DNA of 28,374 bases from Prado023 sp032123675. GTDB taxonomy: Bacteria > Actinomycetota > Actinomycetes > S36-B12 > CAIYMF01. This document shows, piece by piece, positions 7,979 to 15,616 of the stretch. Both the position numbers and the translations under genes were made by a program. Below the pieces are notes generated by a model, which did no database searches, was not told the DNA's origin, and worked only from the letters and a program-made list of their open reading frames with translations. Within the stretch, counting starts at the first letter, position 1; each line of letters opens with the position of its first letter. The stretch is from contig JAQBEX010000036.1 in the NCBI GenBank assembly GCA_032123675.1, positions 1 through 28,374 of the forward strand, written 5' to 3'.

Positions 7979-8895
7979 GACGCGCCACCCGCGGCCAGGT
8001 CCACGTCGGGCAGGACCATCGTGCCGATCCCCTCCGTGGTGAAGATCTCCAGAAGCAGGCTGTGCGCCACCCGCCCATCGATCACGTGCGCACGTTCCAC
8101 GCCACCCTCGACCGCGCGCAGGCACGCCTCCATCTTCGGGGCCATCCCCGAGTCCAGATCGGGAAGCAGCTCCTCGAGCTCGCTGGCGCGGATGTCGGCA
8201 ATCAAGCTCGTGCGGTCCGGCCAGTCCGCGAACAGGCCCTCCACATCAGTGAGCACGATGAGCTTGTCGGCGCCGAGGGCGACGGCCAGTGCGGATGCAG
8301 CGGTGTCGGCGTTCACGTTGAGCACCTGGCCGTCAGCAGCGACTCCGATGGTCGAGATGACGGGGATGAACCCATCGTCGAGCAGGCTCGTCACGAACTC
8401 GGGTCGGACCCCCGTGACGTCGCCGACCAGCCCCACGTCGATCGGTTGCCCGTCGGAGCCGACGGTGCGCTGCTCGGCGGCGAACAGTGCAGCGTCCTCA
8501 CCGGAGATGCCGACCGCGAGCGGGCTGTGGGCGTTGACCAACCCCACGAGGTCTCGCTGCACCTGCCCGGTGAGCACCATCCGGACGACCTCCATGACCT
8601 CCGGGGTGGTCACCCGCAGCCCGCCGCGGAACTCGCTGTCCACGCCGAGCCGGCTCAGCATCGCGTTGATCTGCGGACCACCGCCATGCACCACGACCGG
8701 TCGCAGCCCAGCGAGCCGGAGGAACACCACATCACCGGCGAACGCCTGCTGCAGATCATGGGAGGTCATCGCGTTGCCGCCGTACTTGATCACCACCGTT
8801 GCTCCGCGGAACTGCTCGAGCCAGGGCAGGGCCTCCGCCAGCACCTCAGCCTTGGCCAGGGCCTCACCGGTCGGGACGGGCCGGGACCTGCTCAT
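7975..8895 (-). CDS. argB: Acetylglutamate kinase
   Basis: Phosphorylates N-acetylglutamate with ATP, usually the feedback-controlled step of arginine synthesis. The 306-residue amino-acid kinase shows VIKYGGNAM (about 35-43) for phosphate binding, then VVVHGGGPQIN, VNAHSPLAVGISGEDA and LNVNADTAASALAVALGA, ending with SGMAPKMEACLRAVEGG. The N-terminal helix before the kinase core (LAKAEVLAEALPWLEQFRG) resembles the N-helix that links dimers into the arginine-sensitive hexamer in related kinases; arginine inhibition is an inference from this. The ATG at 8895 follows GAGAGG with suitable spacing. The stop overlaps the argD start. Confidence 0.97.
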   Translation of the reverse strand: MSRSRPVPTGEALAKAEVLAEALPWLEQFRGATVVIKYGGNAMTSHDLQQAFAGDVVFLRLAGLRPVVVHGGGPQINAMLSRLGVDSEFRGGLRVTTPEVMEVVRMVLTGQVQRDLVGLVNAHSPLAVGISGEDAALFAAEQRTVGSDGQPIDVGLVGDVTGVRPEFVTSLLDDGFIPVISTIGVAADGQVLNVNADTAASALAVALGADKLIVLTDVEGLFADWPDRTSLIADIRASELEELLPDLDSGMAPKMEACLRAVEGGVERAHVIDGRVAHSLLLEIFTTEGIGTMVLPDVDLAAGGAS

Positions 8896-8908
8896 CGGGA
8901 CACCTCTC

Positions 8909-8947
8909 GGGGGCGTTCATCGCGCTGCGTTCATAGGGGGCGTTCAT
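8909..8947. repeat. Short direct repeats in the argJ-argB gap
   Basis: GGGGGCGTTCAT occurs at 8909-8920 and 8936-8947, with a third partial copy (GCGTTCAT) between them. Read on the minus strand, ATGAACGC appears three times just before the argB Shine-Dalgarno. This is the only gap of notable size within argC-argR (75 nt). No function is assigned. Confidence 0.6.
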
Positions 8948-8970
8948 CGGGGGTCGACGGTGGGCGCTGA

Positions 8971-10164
8971 TCAGGTGGAGTACGCGGAGTTCTCGTGGAC
9001 GTACATGGCGGTCAGGTCGTTGGTCCACAACGTGGCCGACGCGTCACCGGTGCGCAGATCGATGCTGATCGTGACCTCCCGGCCCGACATGTCGACGTCG
9101 TTGCGGTCACCGAAGGCCGCGCCGTCGCGGCAGATCACCACGCCGTTGATGGCCACATCGATCGCATCGGGCTCGAACATGGCGTCAGTGGTGCCGACCG
9201 CTGAGATGATCCGACCCCAATTCGGGTCCTCCCCGTGGATCGCGCACTTGAGCAGGTTGCTGCGGGACACGGCCCGGGCCGCGGTGACCGCATCATCCTC
9301 GGTGTCCGCGTTCACCACGTCGATGCGGATGTCCTTCGAGGCGCCCTCAGCGTCACCGATCAGTTGACGGGCGAGGTCGGCGCATACTGCGGTGACCGCA
9401 GCGGCGAGCTCGTCGGGATCCGGGCGGATGCCGCTGGCCCCTGAGGAGAGCAACAGGACCGTGTCGTTGGTGGACATGGCCCCGTCGGAGTCGATCCGGT
9501 CGAAGGTGACCCGGGTGGCCGCGCGAAGGGCCGCATCCAGGGTGGCCGCATCCGCGACGGCATCGGTGGTCAGCACCACGAGCATCGTCGCCAGCCCAGG
9601 GGCGAGCATGCCCGCACCCTTGGCCATGCCGCCCACGGTCCAGCCCCCTCGATGGGGCACCGCGGCCAGCTTCGGCACGGAGTCGGTGGTCATGATCGCC
9701 TCGGCAGCGGCGTTGCCCCCCTCGGCAGACAGCGAGTGGCACGCGGCATCGGCGCCGGCCAGCAGGGCGGGCATCGGGAGGCGTTCCCCGATCAGTCCCG
9801 TCGAGCAGACCGCGACCTCGATTGGGGCCACCCCGAGCAGTTCTGCGACGTGCTCGGCGGTCCGGTGGGTGTCGGCGAACCCGGCTGGCCCTGTGCAGGC
9901 GTTCGCCCCTCCCGAGTTGAGGATGACCGCCTGGAACCGACCATCGAGGGTGCATTGGGCGGTCCAGAGCACCGGAGCGGCCTTGATCCGGTTGGATGTG
10001 AAGACCGCGGCGGCGTCGTGCCGCGGCCCATCATTGACCACGAGTGCGACATCGAGGCCGCCCGAGGACTTGAGCCCAGCCGCGACTCCCGCGGCGCGGA
10101 AGCCCGCGGCGGCCGTGACGCCGCGGCTGTGCAGCCCGCGCATCACCGATGGGTCGGTGCTCAT
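8971..10164 (-). CDS. argJ: Bifunctional ornithine acetyltransferase / N-acetylglutamate synthase
   Basis: Transfers the acetyl group from N-acetylornithine to glutamate, recycling the acetyl and releasing ornithine. Many homologues also use acetyl-CoA. The 397-residue precursor contains the self-cleavage region KGAGMLAPGLATML (from K182), where the bond before T193 is expected to break, giving alpha and beta chains with Thr as nucleophile. Other family landmarks are TSNRIKAAPV, NSGGANACTG, CSTGLIGERLPM, SDGAMSTNDTV and HGEDPNWGRI. The ATG overlaps the argC stop (ATGA), fixing the start. A much longer in-frame extension runs antisense-like through argC and is rejected. Whether it is bifunctional or only recycling cannot be read from sequence. 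Confidence 0.96.
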   Translation of the reverse strand: MSTDPSVMRGLHSRGVTAAAGFRAAGVAAGLKSSGGLDVALVVNDGPRHDAAAVFTSNRIKAAPVLWTAQCTLDGRFQAVILNSGGANACTGPAGFADTHRTAEHVAELLGVAPIEVAVCSTGLIGERLPMPALLAGADAACHSLSAEGGNAAAEAIMTTDSVPKLAAVPHRGGWTVGGMAKGAGMLAPGLATMLVVLTTDAVADAATLDAALRAATRVTFDRIDSDGAMSTNDTVLLLSSGASGIRPDPDELAAAVTAVCADLARQLIGDAEGASKDIRIDVVNADTEDDAVTAARAVSRSNLLKCAIHGEDPNWGRIISAVGTTDAMFEPDAIDVAINGVVICRDGAAFGDRNDVDMSGREVTISIDLRTGDASATLWTNDLTAMYVHENSAYST

Positions 10165-11195
10165 GGTGCAACTCCGTTCACGGGGAGTCCGAACTCCTCG
10201 GGGAGCCCGAGGATCCGGTTGGCGTTCTGCAGCGCCTGGCCGGCGGCGCCCTTGACCAGGTTGTCCTCGGCCGCGATGACGGTGGTCCGTCCAGAGTGCG
10301 GGTCGACTGCCACCTGCAGGTGGATGCTGTTCGAGCCAAGGGTGTCGGCGGTTCGCGGCATCCGGCCAGCCGGGAGGACGTGGACGAATGGCTCGGAGTC
10401 GTACGCGGCGTGCAGCCCATCGCGGACCGTTGCCTCGTCCACTCCGGCGCCCGTGCGAGCCGTGCACGTTGCCAGGATCCCGCGGGGCATCGGTGCCAGC
10501 GTCGGACTGAACAGCATCGTGACCGCCTCCCCTGCTGCCGCGGACAGCGCCTGCTCCATCTCCGGGGTGTGCTGGTGGGCCCCGCCCACCTTGTAGGGGC
10601 TCATCGAGCCCATGATCTCGCTGGCCTGCAGCGACTCGCTCGCCTTCCGCCCCGCACCGGAGGTGCCCGATGCGGCCACCACCACGATGTCGTTCGGCTC
10701 CACCAGGCCCGCGGCCAGCAGGGGGGCCAACGACACGGCGACGGCAGTCGCGTAGCAGCCCGGATTCGCGACCCGGGTGGCCTCGGCCAGCACGGCACGC
10801 TGACCGGGCAGCTCGGGCAGGCCATAGGGCCACGCGCCGGCGTGCGGCGTGCCGCCGTAGTAGCGATCCCAGGCACCGCCATCGGAGAGCCGGTAGTCCG
10901 CGCCCAGGTCCACGACGGGCAGGCCGTCTGCGAGCCCGGCGACGATGGCAGCGGATTCCCCGTGCGGCAGCGCCATCAGGAGCAGGTCGGCATCGAGGAG
11001 CGCGTCGGCATCCGTGGGAACGAACCGCAGGCCGGACATGGACGCGAGCTGGGGGTGCGTGTCGGTCACGAGATGCCCGGCCCGGTTGCCCGCCGCCAGC
11101 GGACCGGGCCGCAGCTCGGGGTGCTCGGCGACGAGGCGCAGCAACTCACCGCCGGCGTATCCCGAGGCCCCGGCGATGGAGACGGTGTAAGCCAT
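10161..11195 (-). CDS. argC: N-acetyl-gamma-glutamyl-phosphate reductase
   Basis: NADPH-dependent reduction of N-acetylglutamyl phosphate to the semialdehyde, the third step of the pathway. The 344-residue protein has an N-terminal Rossmann motif GASGYAG (9-15). The catalytic cysteine is C147 in NPGCY, and the conserved segments GTSGAGRK, SPYKVGGAHQHTPE and AAEDNLVKGAAGQA follow. It is the first gene of the cluster. TATACT (11207-11202) is a -10 exactly six bases before the ATG, so transcription is predicted to begin at the A of ATG (leaderless). No proper Shine-Dalgarno fits; CAGG abuts the ATG. The ArgR site overlaps this -10. Confidence 0.97.
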   Translation of the reverse strand: MAYTVSIAGASGYAGGELLRLVAEHPELRPGPLAAGNRAGHLVTDTHPQLASMSGLRFVPTDADALLDADLLLMALPHGESAAIVAGLADGLPVVDLGADYRLSDGGAWDRYYGGTPHAGAWPYGLPELPGQRAVLAEATRVANPGCYATAVAVSLAPLLAAGLVEPNDIVVVAASGTSGAGRKASESLQASEIMGSMSPYKVGGAHQHTPEMEQALSAAAGEAVTMLFSPTLAPMPRGILATCTARTGAGVDEATVRDGLHAAYDSEPFVHVLPAGRMPRTADTLGSNSIHLQVAVDPHSGRTTVIAAEDNLVKGAAGQALQNANRILGLPEEFGLPVNGVAP

Positions 11196-11201
11196 CCTGC
11201 G

Positions 11202-11217
11202 AGTATACGCATATACG
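11202..11217 (-). promoter_or_regulatory. ARG box overlapping the argC -10
   Basis: The core GTATACGCATATACG (11203-11217) is identical to the argG operator. TATACT for argC (11207-11202) lies within it, only six bases from the start codon. ArgR binding would occlude the promoter, giving arginine repression of argC-J-B-D-R. Confidence 0.78.
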
Positions 11218-11240
11218 GATAGAAGCGAGGTGGCGATCCC

Positions 11241-12002
11241 TCAGCCAGTGGACCCGGCCGCGGCGAGCAGCGCTTCCCGATCGTCTCGGACGTGGATGAA
11301 CCTGCCGCTGAGCGCGTCGAACCGACCGCTGGCCAGCTCGGCCACGAGTCGGGTGGCCTCAGACACGGGCATGAAGGCCGAATCCGGCAGCGTCGCGAGG
11401 TCCGGCCGTCGCGCCACGAGCGCCTCCGGCCACTGCGTCATCTCGGTGCGGACCATCCCAGGGCTGATCGCAAACGCGCAGACCCCGGTGCCAGCCAACT
11501 CGGCGGACACGGAGGAGGCGAGGTGCGTGGCCGCCGCCTTGCTCGCGCCGTAGGCCGAGGTCCACGGCGAAGGGAACCGGCCCATCCCCGACGACACGAT
11601 GATCACTCGACCGCTGCCTCGCTGGACCATGTTCGGCACGACACCACGAAGGGTCGTGAACACCCCGCGGACATTGACCTCCATGTCGTGCCACCACTGG
11701 TCGGGGTCGGCCTCCCACGTGGGGCCGACCGCCGTCAGCGCACCCGCGTTGGCCACCACGAGGTCAGGGGTGCGCCAGATGGTGGTCATGGCCGCCATCG
11801 CCTGCGCCATCGCCGTGCTGTCGGTCACGTCGGCGACCAGCGGCAGGACGCTCTCGGGCGAGGCCGCAGCCAGCGCGGCCAGCGCGTCAGCGTCGCGAGC
11901 GAGGGCAGCAACCCGCCAGCCACGGGCGATCAGGTCTTCGGCGATGGCTCGGCCGATCCCGCGGGATGCCCCTGTCACCAGGGCAATGGGCCGGTCGATC
12001 AC
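11241..12002 (-). CDS. Short-chain dehydrogenase/reductase (SDR)
   Basis: A 253-residue classical SDR oxidoreductase. The cofactor-binding TGASRGIG is at 10-17, followed by ADVT near 57-60, NAG at 85-87, the catalytic Ser region VSSGMG near 136-141, and YGASK with Y151 and K155. SPGMVRTEM follows the active site. An Arg after the glycine motif (ASRG) and R36 in the ALARDAD segment suggest NADP(H), by analogy. Substrate is unknown. The GTG start at 12002 has GGAGG six bases upstream. It ends 45 nt before argC on the same strand, with the ArgR-controlled promoter in between, so it is probably a separate unit whose transcript may read into arg. It is divergent from the iron permease gene. Confidence 0.9.
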   Translation of the reverse strand: MIDRPIALVTGASRGIGRAIAEDLIARGWRVAALARDADALAALAAASPESVLPLVADVTDSTAMAQAMAAMTTIWRTPDLVVANAGALTAVGPTWEADPDQWWHDMEVNVRGVFTTLRGVVPNMVQRGSGRVIIVSSGMGRFPSPWTSAYGASKAAATHLASSVSAELAGTGVCAFAISPGMVRTEMTQWPEALVARRPDLATLPDSAFMPVSEATRLVAELASGRFDALSGRFIHVRDDREALLAAAGSTG

Positions 12003-12087
12003 GTCGAACCTCCATCTGCCGGGAACCCTCGGCACATCGTGGCACGCGCCGGGGCCGGCCGCGCCCTCCGCAGCCCCGGGCACGGAT

Positions 12088-12118
12088 TTGACAAGCTTAG
12101 GTGCGGCTTAGTTAGGGT
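12088..12118 (+). promoter_or_regulatory. efeU promoter with IdeR/DtxR-like operator
   Basis: TTGACA (12088-12093) and TTAGGG/TAGGGT (from 12112/12113) form a promoter with 18-19 nt spacing. Between them, 12097-12115 begins TTAGGT and follows the 19-bp IdeR/DtxR pattern (TTAGGTTAGSCTAACCTAA) imperfectly: the left half is good, the right half weaker. Iron-loaded repressor here would block transcription of the iron permease downstream. Confidence 0.55.
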
Positions 12119-12196
12119 TTCCTTGCCTCATCCCCAGTCGTGCACCAGCGCGACCCGAAACCACTTCGGATTCCCCCAACCCAAGGAGCGCACGAC

Positions 12197-13039
12197 GTGC
12201 TTGCCACCTACTTGATCGGTCTGCGAGAGGGCTTGGAGGCCGCGCTGATCATCAGCATCCTCGTGGCCTACCTGGTGCGGACCGACCGCCGATCCGCTCT
12301 ACCGTGGGTGTGGGCCGGCGTAGCCATCGCTGTGGCCATGAGTGTCGGCGTGGCGCTGATCCTCAACCTGACCAGCTCGGTGCTGTCCGACACCGCCGAG
12401 GAGCTCTTCGCCGGGATCATGTCCTTCGTGGCGGTCGCCATGGTGACGTGGATGGTCTTCTGGATGAAGTCAGCCAGCCGGACCATCGCCAACGACCTGC
12501 GGGGCAGCCTCGACCAGGCCTTCGCGATGGGCGTCGGTGCGGTTGCGACGATGGCGTTCGTCTCGGTGGCTCGCGAGGGGCTCGAGACCGCAGTGTTCTT
12601 CTTCTCCCTGACCAACAGCACCGAGGGCGGGTTCCGGGCGATCGCCGGACTGGCCCTGGGGTTGGCGACGTCGGCCGCAATCGGATGGCTGCTCTACCGC
12701 GGCGCGGTCCGGATCAACCTGTCGACCTTCTTCCGGTACACCGGCCTGCTGCTCATCCTCGTGGCGGCGGGCGTGCTCACCTACGGCGTCCATGAGCTTC
12801 AGGAGGTCGGCGTGCTCCCGGGCGAGGACACCGTGGCCTTCGACGTCTCGGCGACGATCCCGGCCGACTCGTGGTACGGGTCGGTGCTGCGCGGGGTCCT
12901 CGGCTTCCGACCCGTGATGACAGTGCTCGAGGTGGCGGTGTGGGCCAGCTACGTGGGGATCACCACGTGGCTGTTCCTGCGCCCAGCCCGCCGGTCGGTT
13001 GCGAAGGCCACCGAGCGGGAGGCGGAGGTCACCGCCTGA
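12197..13039 (+). CDS. efeU: FTR1/EfeU-family iron permease
   Basis: Integral membrane iron transporter of 280 residues. It carries the two diagnostic REGLE motifs, in predicted membrane helices: REGLE at 10-14 and again at 126-130 (AREGLETAVFF). These ligand iron in this family. About seven hydrophobic segments are visible, and an Arg/Glu-rich cytoplasmic tail ends the protein. The GTG at 12197 is preferred: AAGGAG sits eight bases upstream and the first motif falls at the expected distance. In efeUOB systems EfeO and EfeB follow, but here the next gene is pheT on the opposite strand, so this is an orphan permease or its partners are elsewhere. An IdeR-like site in the promoter supports iron control. 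Confidence 0.93.
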   Translation: MLATYLIGLREGLEAALIISILVAYLVRTDRRSALPWVWAGVAIAVAMSVGVALILNLTSSVLSDTAEELFAGIMSFVAVAMVTWMVFWMKSASRTIANDLRGSLDQAFAMGVGAVATMAFVSVAREGLETAVFFFSLTNSTEGGFRAIAGLALGLATSAAIGWLLYRGAVRINLSTFFRYTGLLLILVAAGVLTYGVHELQEVGVLPGEDTVAFDVSATIPADSWYGSVLRGVLGFRPVMTVLEVAVWASYVGITTWLFLRPARRSVAKATEREAEVTA

Positions 13040-13071
13040 TCGGCGGGCCGAGCAGCATCGAGCGCGCCGCG

Positions 13072-13098
13072 GGTCACTGGGCCCGCAGGTCACTGGGC
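13072..13098. repeat. 11-bp direct repeat at the efeU/pheT convergent junction
   Basis: GGTCACTGGGC occurs at 13072-13082 and 13088-13098, a 16-nt period. The second copy contains the pheT stop codon. GCGGG/CCCGC around the first copy could form a small hairpin, but there is no clear terminator for either convergent gene. Confidence 0.5.
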
Positions 13099-15612
13099 AC
13101 GAAGCACCGCGCCACACTGCTGTTCGGCTGCGGCGAGTGCGTCCTGGCGCACCTGGCCCACCTCGGCGGCGGACAGGGTCCGATCGGGGGCGCGCATCCG
13201 CAGGGCGAAGGCCAGCGACGTGCGACCTGCTCCGACCTGCTCGCCTGAGTAGATGTCGAAGAGTCGCACGCTCTCGAGCAGCTCGCCACCGCCGGCGATC
13301 AGGGCGCGACGCACCTCGTCAGCGGGGACACCGGCCTCGACGACCACGGCGAGGTCCTCCTTGGCCACCGGCATGGTGGAGAAGCCCGGCGCCTGGACAG
13401 CCTCCGGGGCCGCAGCGAGCAGCGCATCGAGGTTGATCTCGAACGCGACGGTCCGAGCAGGGAGACCGAGGTCACCGACGACGCGCGGATGCAGCTCGCC
13501 GGCGTGCCCGATCACCTGCGAGCCAACCACGATGCTCGCGCACCGGCCCGGGTGCCACGGGGCGCTCGAGCCGGATCCGACCTCGACCTGCACGCCCAGC
13601 TCCTCGGCCAGGTCGCGCACGACCCCGATGGCATCGGACCAATCCGCAGCACGCCCGGGTGCCCACCAGCCGGCCCGGTCACGGTCCCCGGCCAGGATCC
13701 CGGCCGCCTGCCGCGGCTGGTCGGGCAGCAGCGCCTCGAGTCCGGCCACCTCCGCCACGCTCGGCCGACCGGCCACGGAGGGCCGCGGCGGCGCGTCGGA
13801 CGTGCCCGTGCCGACGCCCCGGAACACCAGCCCGACCTCGAACAGACCCAGGTCAGCGGCGCCTCGGCCGAGGTTCCGGCGGGCTGCGATGACAAGCCCC
13901 GGCAGCAACGTGGTGCGCAGGAGCGGCGCCTCGTCGGACATCGGGTTGGCCAGCTCGACAAGCTCGGCACGCACGTCATCACCCTCGATGCCGAGTGCGT
14001 CAATCTCACCGCGGCCCACGAACGGATAGCTCAGCACCTCGACGAGGCCGCAACCGGCAAGAGTCCGGCCGACGCGACGGCGCAGCCGCTGTTCGCTCGT
14101 GAGCCCGTACCCGGCGGGCACCAGCGGGAGTGTCGAGGGGAGGTTCTGGTACCCCTCCAGGCGCACCACCTCCTCGACCAGGTCCGCCGGGTCCGTCAGG
14201 TCGGGCCGCCAGGTCGGCGGCGTCACGATCAGGGCCGGCCCCTCAGCGGTCAGCGTCGCGCCGATCGACTCGAGCCGCGTGATCGTTCGGTCGACGGAGA
14301 TGGGCATCCCGGAGACGCGCTGCGGAAGGTCCGCCGCGATGGTCACCGGCTCGGTCGCGGCGACCTCGTCGACCCGCGAGGTGCCGACGTAGGTAGCGCC
14401 GCCGAGCTCGATCAGCAGGCTGGCGGCTCGCGCGGAGGCTATGGCCGGCAGCTCCGGGTCCACACCGCGCTCGAACCGGCGCGAGGCTTCGCTCGAGAGC
14501 TTGTGGCGGCGCGACATGCGGGCGACCTCGTGGGCCGAGAAGTGCACAGCCTCGATGGCGACGGAGTGGGACTCGTCGTCGATCTCCGACTCCAGGCCAC
14601 CCATGGTGCCGGCCAGGGCCAGCGGGCCACGCTCGTCGGCGATGACCATGTCGGCGGCATCCAGGGTTCGCGACACGTGGTCGAGGGTCTCGAACCGCTC
14701 GCCCCCGGTGGCGCGGCGCACCGTCAGCGATCCGGAGAGCTTCGCCCGGTCGAACGCGTGCAACGGCTGGCCGAGCTCGAGCATCACGTAGTTGGTGACG
14801 TCCACGGCCAGCGACACTGGGCGCATCCCACATGCCACCAGCGAGCGACGCATCCACTGCGGGCTCGGCACCTGCGGGTCCAGGCCGGCGATGGATCGCA
14901 GCACGAACCGATCGGCGGTGCTCGGATCGCTGATCGAGCAGCCGTGCGGTGACTGCGCGGCTGGGGCCGGCAGCAGCGACTCGGGGTCGACCAGGGCAGG
15001 ATCGGCGAACGGCAGGCCGTAGGCCGTGGCCACCTCGCGGGCGATCCCGCGGATGCTCAGTGCATAGCCGCGGTCGGGGGTGACGGCGATGTCGAGCACC
15101 TCGTCGCCCAGCCCGAGCACGTCGTAGCCGGACTCGCCGGCGGCGGCCGAGCCCGGCGGCAGCACGATGATCCCGTTGTGGTCGTCCCCGAGGGCGAGCT
15201 CACGCTCCGAGGCGATCATCCCGTCCGAGACGCGACCGTAGGTGGATCGCGACGCGATCTCGAAGCCACCGGGAAGCACTGCCCCGGGCAGGGCGACGAT
15301 GACGAGATCACCCTCGGCGAAGTTGCGCGCGCCGCAGATGATCCCGCGCTCGGCGGTCACGACCCCGTCGAGCTCCTCGCCGTTCCCGGCACCGACCTCC
15401 ACCCGGGCGAACCTGATGGGCTTCTTGAACTCAGTGAGCTCCTCGATGGACAGCACCCGGCCGACGACCAGGGGGCCGGTGACGTCGGCGCCCTGGACGT
15501 CGACGGTCTCCACCTCGAGCCCGGCTGCGATCAGGCGATCGGCCACGTCGCGACCACTCTGGTCAGCGGGCACGTCGACGTACTGACGGATCCAGCTCAT
15601 GGGTGCGCGCAT
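13090..15612 (-). CDS. pheT: Phenylalanyl-tRNA synthetase beta subunit
   Basis: Large subunit of the cytosolic alpha2-beta2 enzyme that charges tRNA-Phe. It carries the editing site and tRNA contacts. The 840-residue protein follows the family layout. It has an N-terminal MRAPMSWIRQYVDVP, an EMAP-like OB fold at about 40-150, and the B3/B4 editing domain around 215-380 (VTNYVMLELGQPLHAFD). The B5 domain follows near 400-480 (VSGMPISVDRT), then the catalytic-like core (SYPFVGR, ELANPMSDE, LRTTLLPGL) and a C-terminal anticodon-binding FDX-ACB domain (PVAKEDLAVVV, SLAFALRMRAPDRTL). The ATG at 15612, four bases after the pheS stop, matches the usual MRAP start. An upstream in-frame ATG at 15657 would overlap pheS. 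Confidence 0.97.
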   Translation of the reverse strand: MRAPMSWIRQYVDVPADQSGRDVADRLIAAGLEVETVDVQGADVTGPLVVGRVLSIEELTEFKKPIRFARVEVGAGNGEELDGVVTAERGIICGARNFAEGDLVIVALPGAVLPGGFEIASRSTYGRVSDGMIASERELALGDDHNGIIVLPPGSAAAGESGYDVLGLGDEVLDIAVTPDRGYALSIRGIAREVATAYGLPFADPALVDPESLLPAPAAQSPHGCSISDPSTADRFVLRSIAGLDPQVPSPQWMRRSLVACGMRPVSLAVDVTNYVMLELGQPLHAFDRAKLSGSLTVRRATGGERFETLDHVSRTLDAADMVIADERGPLALAGTMGGLESEIDDESHSVAIEAVHFSAHEVARMSRRHKLSSEASRRFERGVDPELPAIASARAASLLIELGGATYVGTSRVDEVAATEPVTIAADLPQRVSGMPISVDRTITRLESIGATLTAEGPALIVTPPTWRPDLTDPADLVEEVVRLEGYQNLPSTLPLVPAGYGLTSEQRLRRRVGRTLAGCGLVEVLSYPFVGRGEIDALGIEGDDVRAELVELANPMSDEAPLLRTTLLPGLVIAARRNLGRGAADLGLFEVGLVFRGVGTGTSDAPPRPSVAGRPSVAEVAGLEALLPDQPRQAAGILAGDRDRAGWWAPGRAADWSDAIGVVRDLAEELGVQVEVGSGSSAPWHPGRCASIVVGSQVIGHAGELHPRVVGDLGLPARTVAFEINLDALLAAAPEAVQAPGFSTMPVAKEDLAVVVEAGVPADEVRRALIAGGGELLESVRLFDIYSGEQVGAGRTSLAFALRMRAPDRTLSAAEVGQVRQDALAAAEQQCGAVLRAQ

Positions 15613-15616
15613 GGCC

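Noticed and set aside
7064..9367. A very long open frame on the plus strand opposite argD, argB and argJ.
   Set aside because: Antisense open frames are common in GC-rich DNA. It runs across three real genes, its translation is Arg/Ser/Pro-rich low-complexity, and it has no recognisable domain.
10165..10833. Long in-frame N-terminal extension of argJ.
   Set aside because: It would overlap most of argC in another frame. The ATGA overlap at 10161-10164 and the conserved N-terminus fix the true start.
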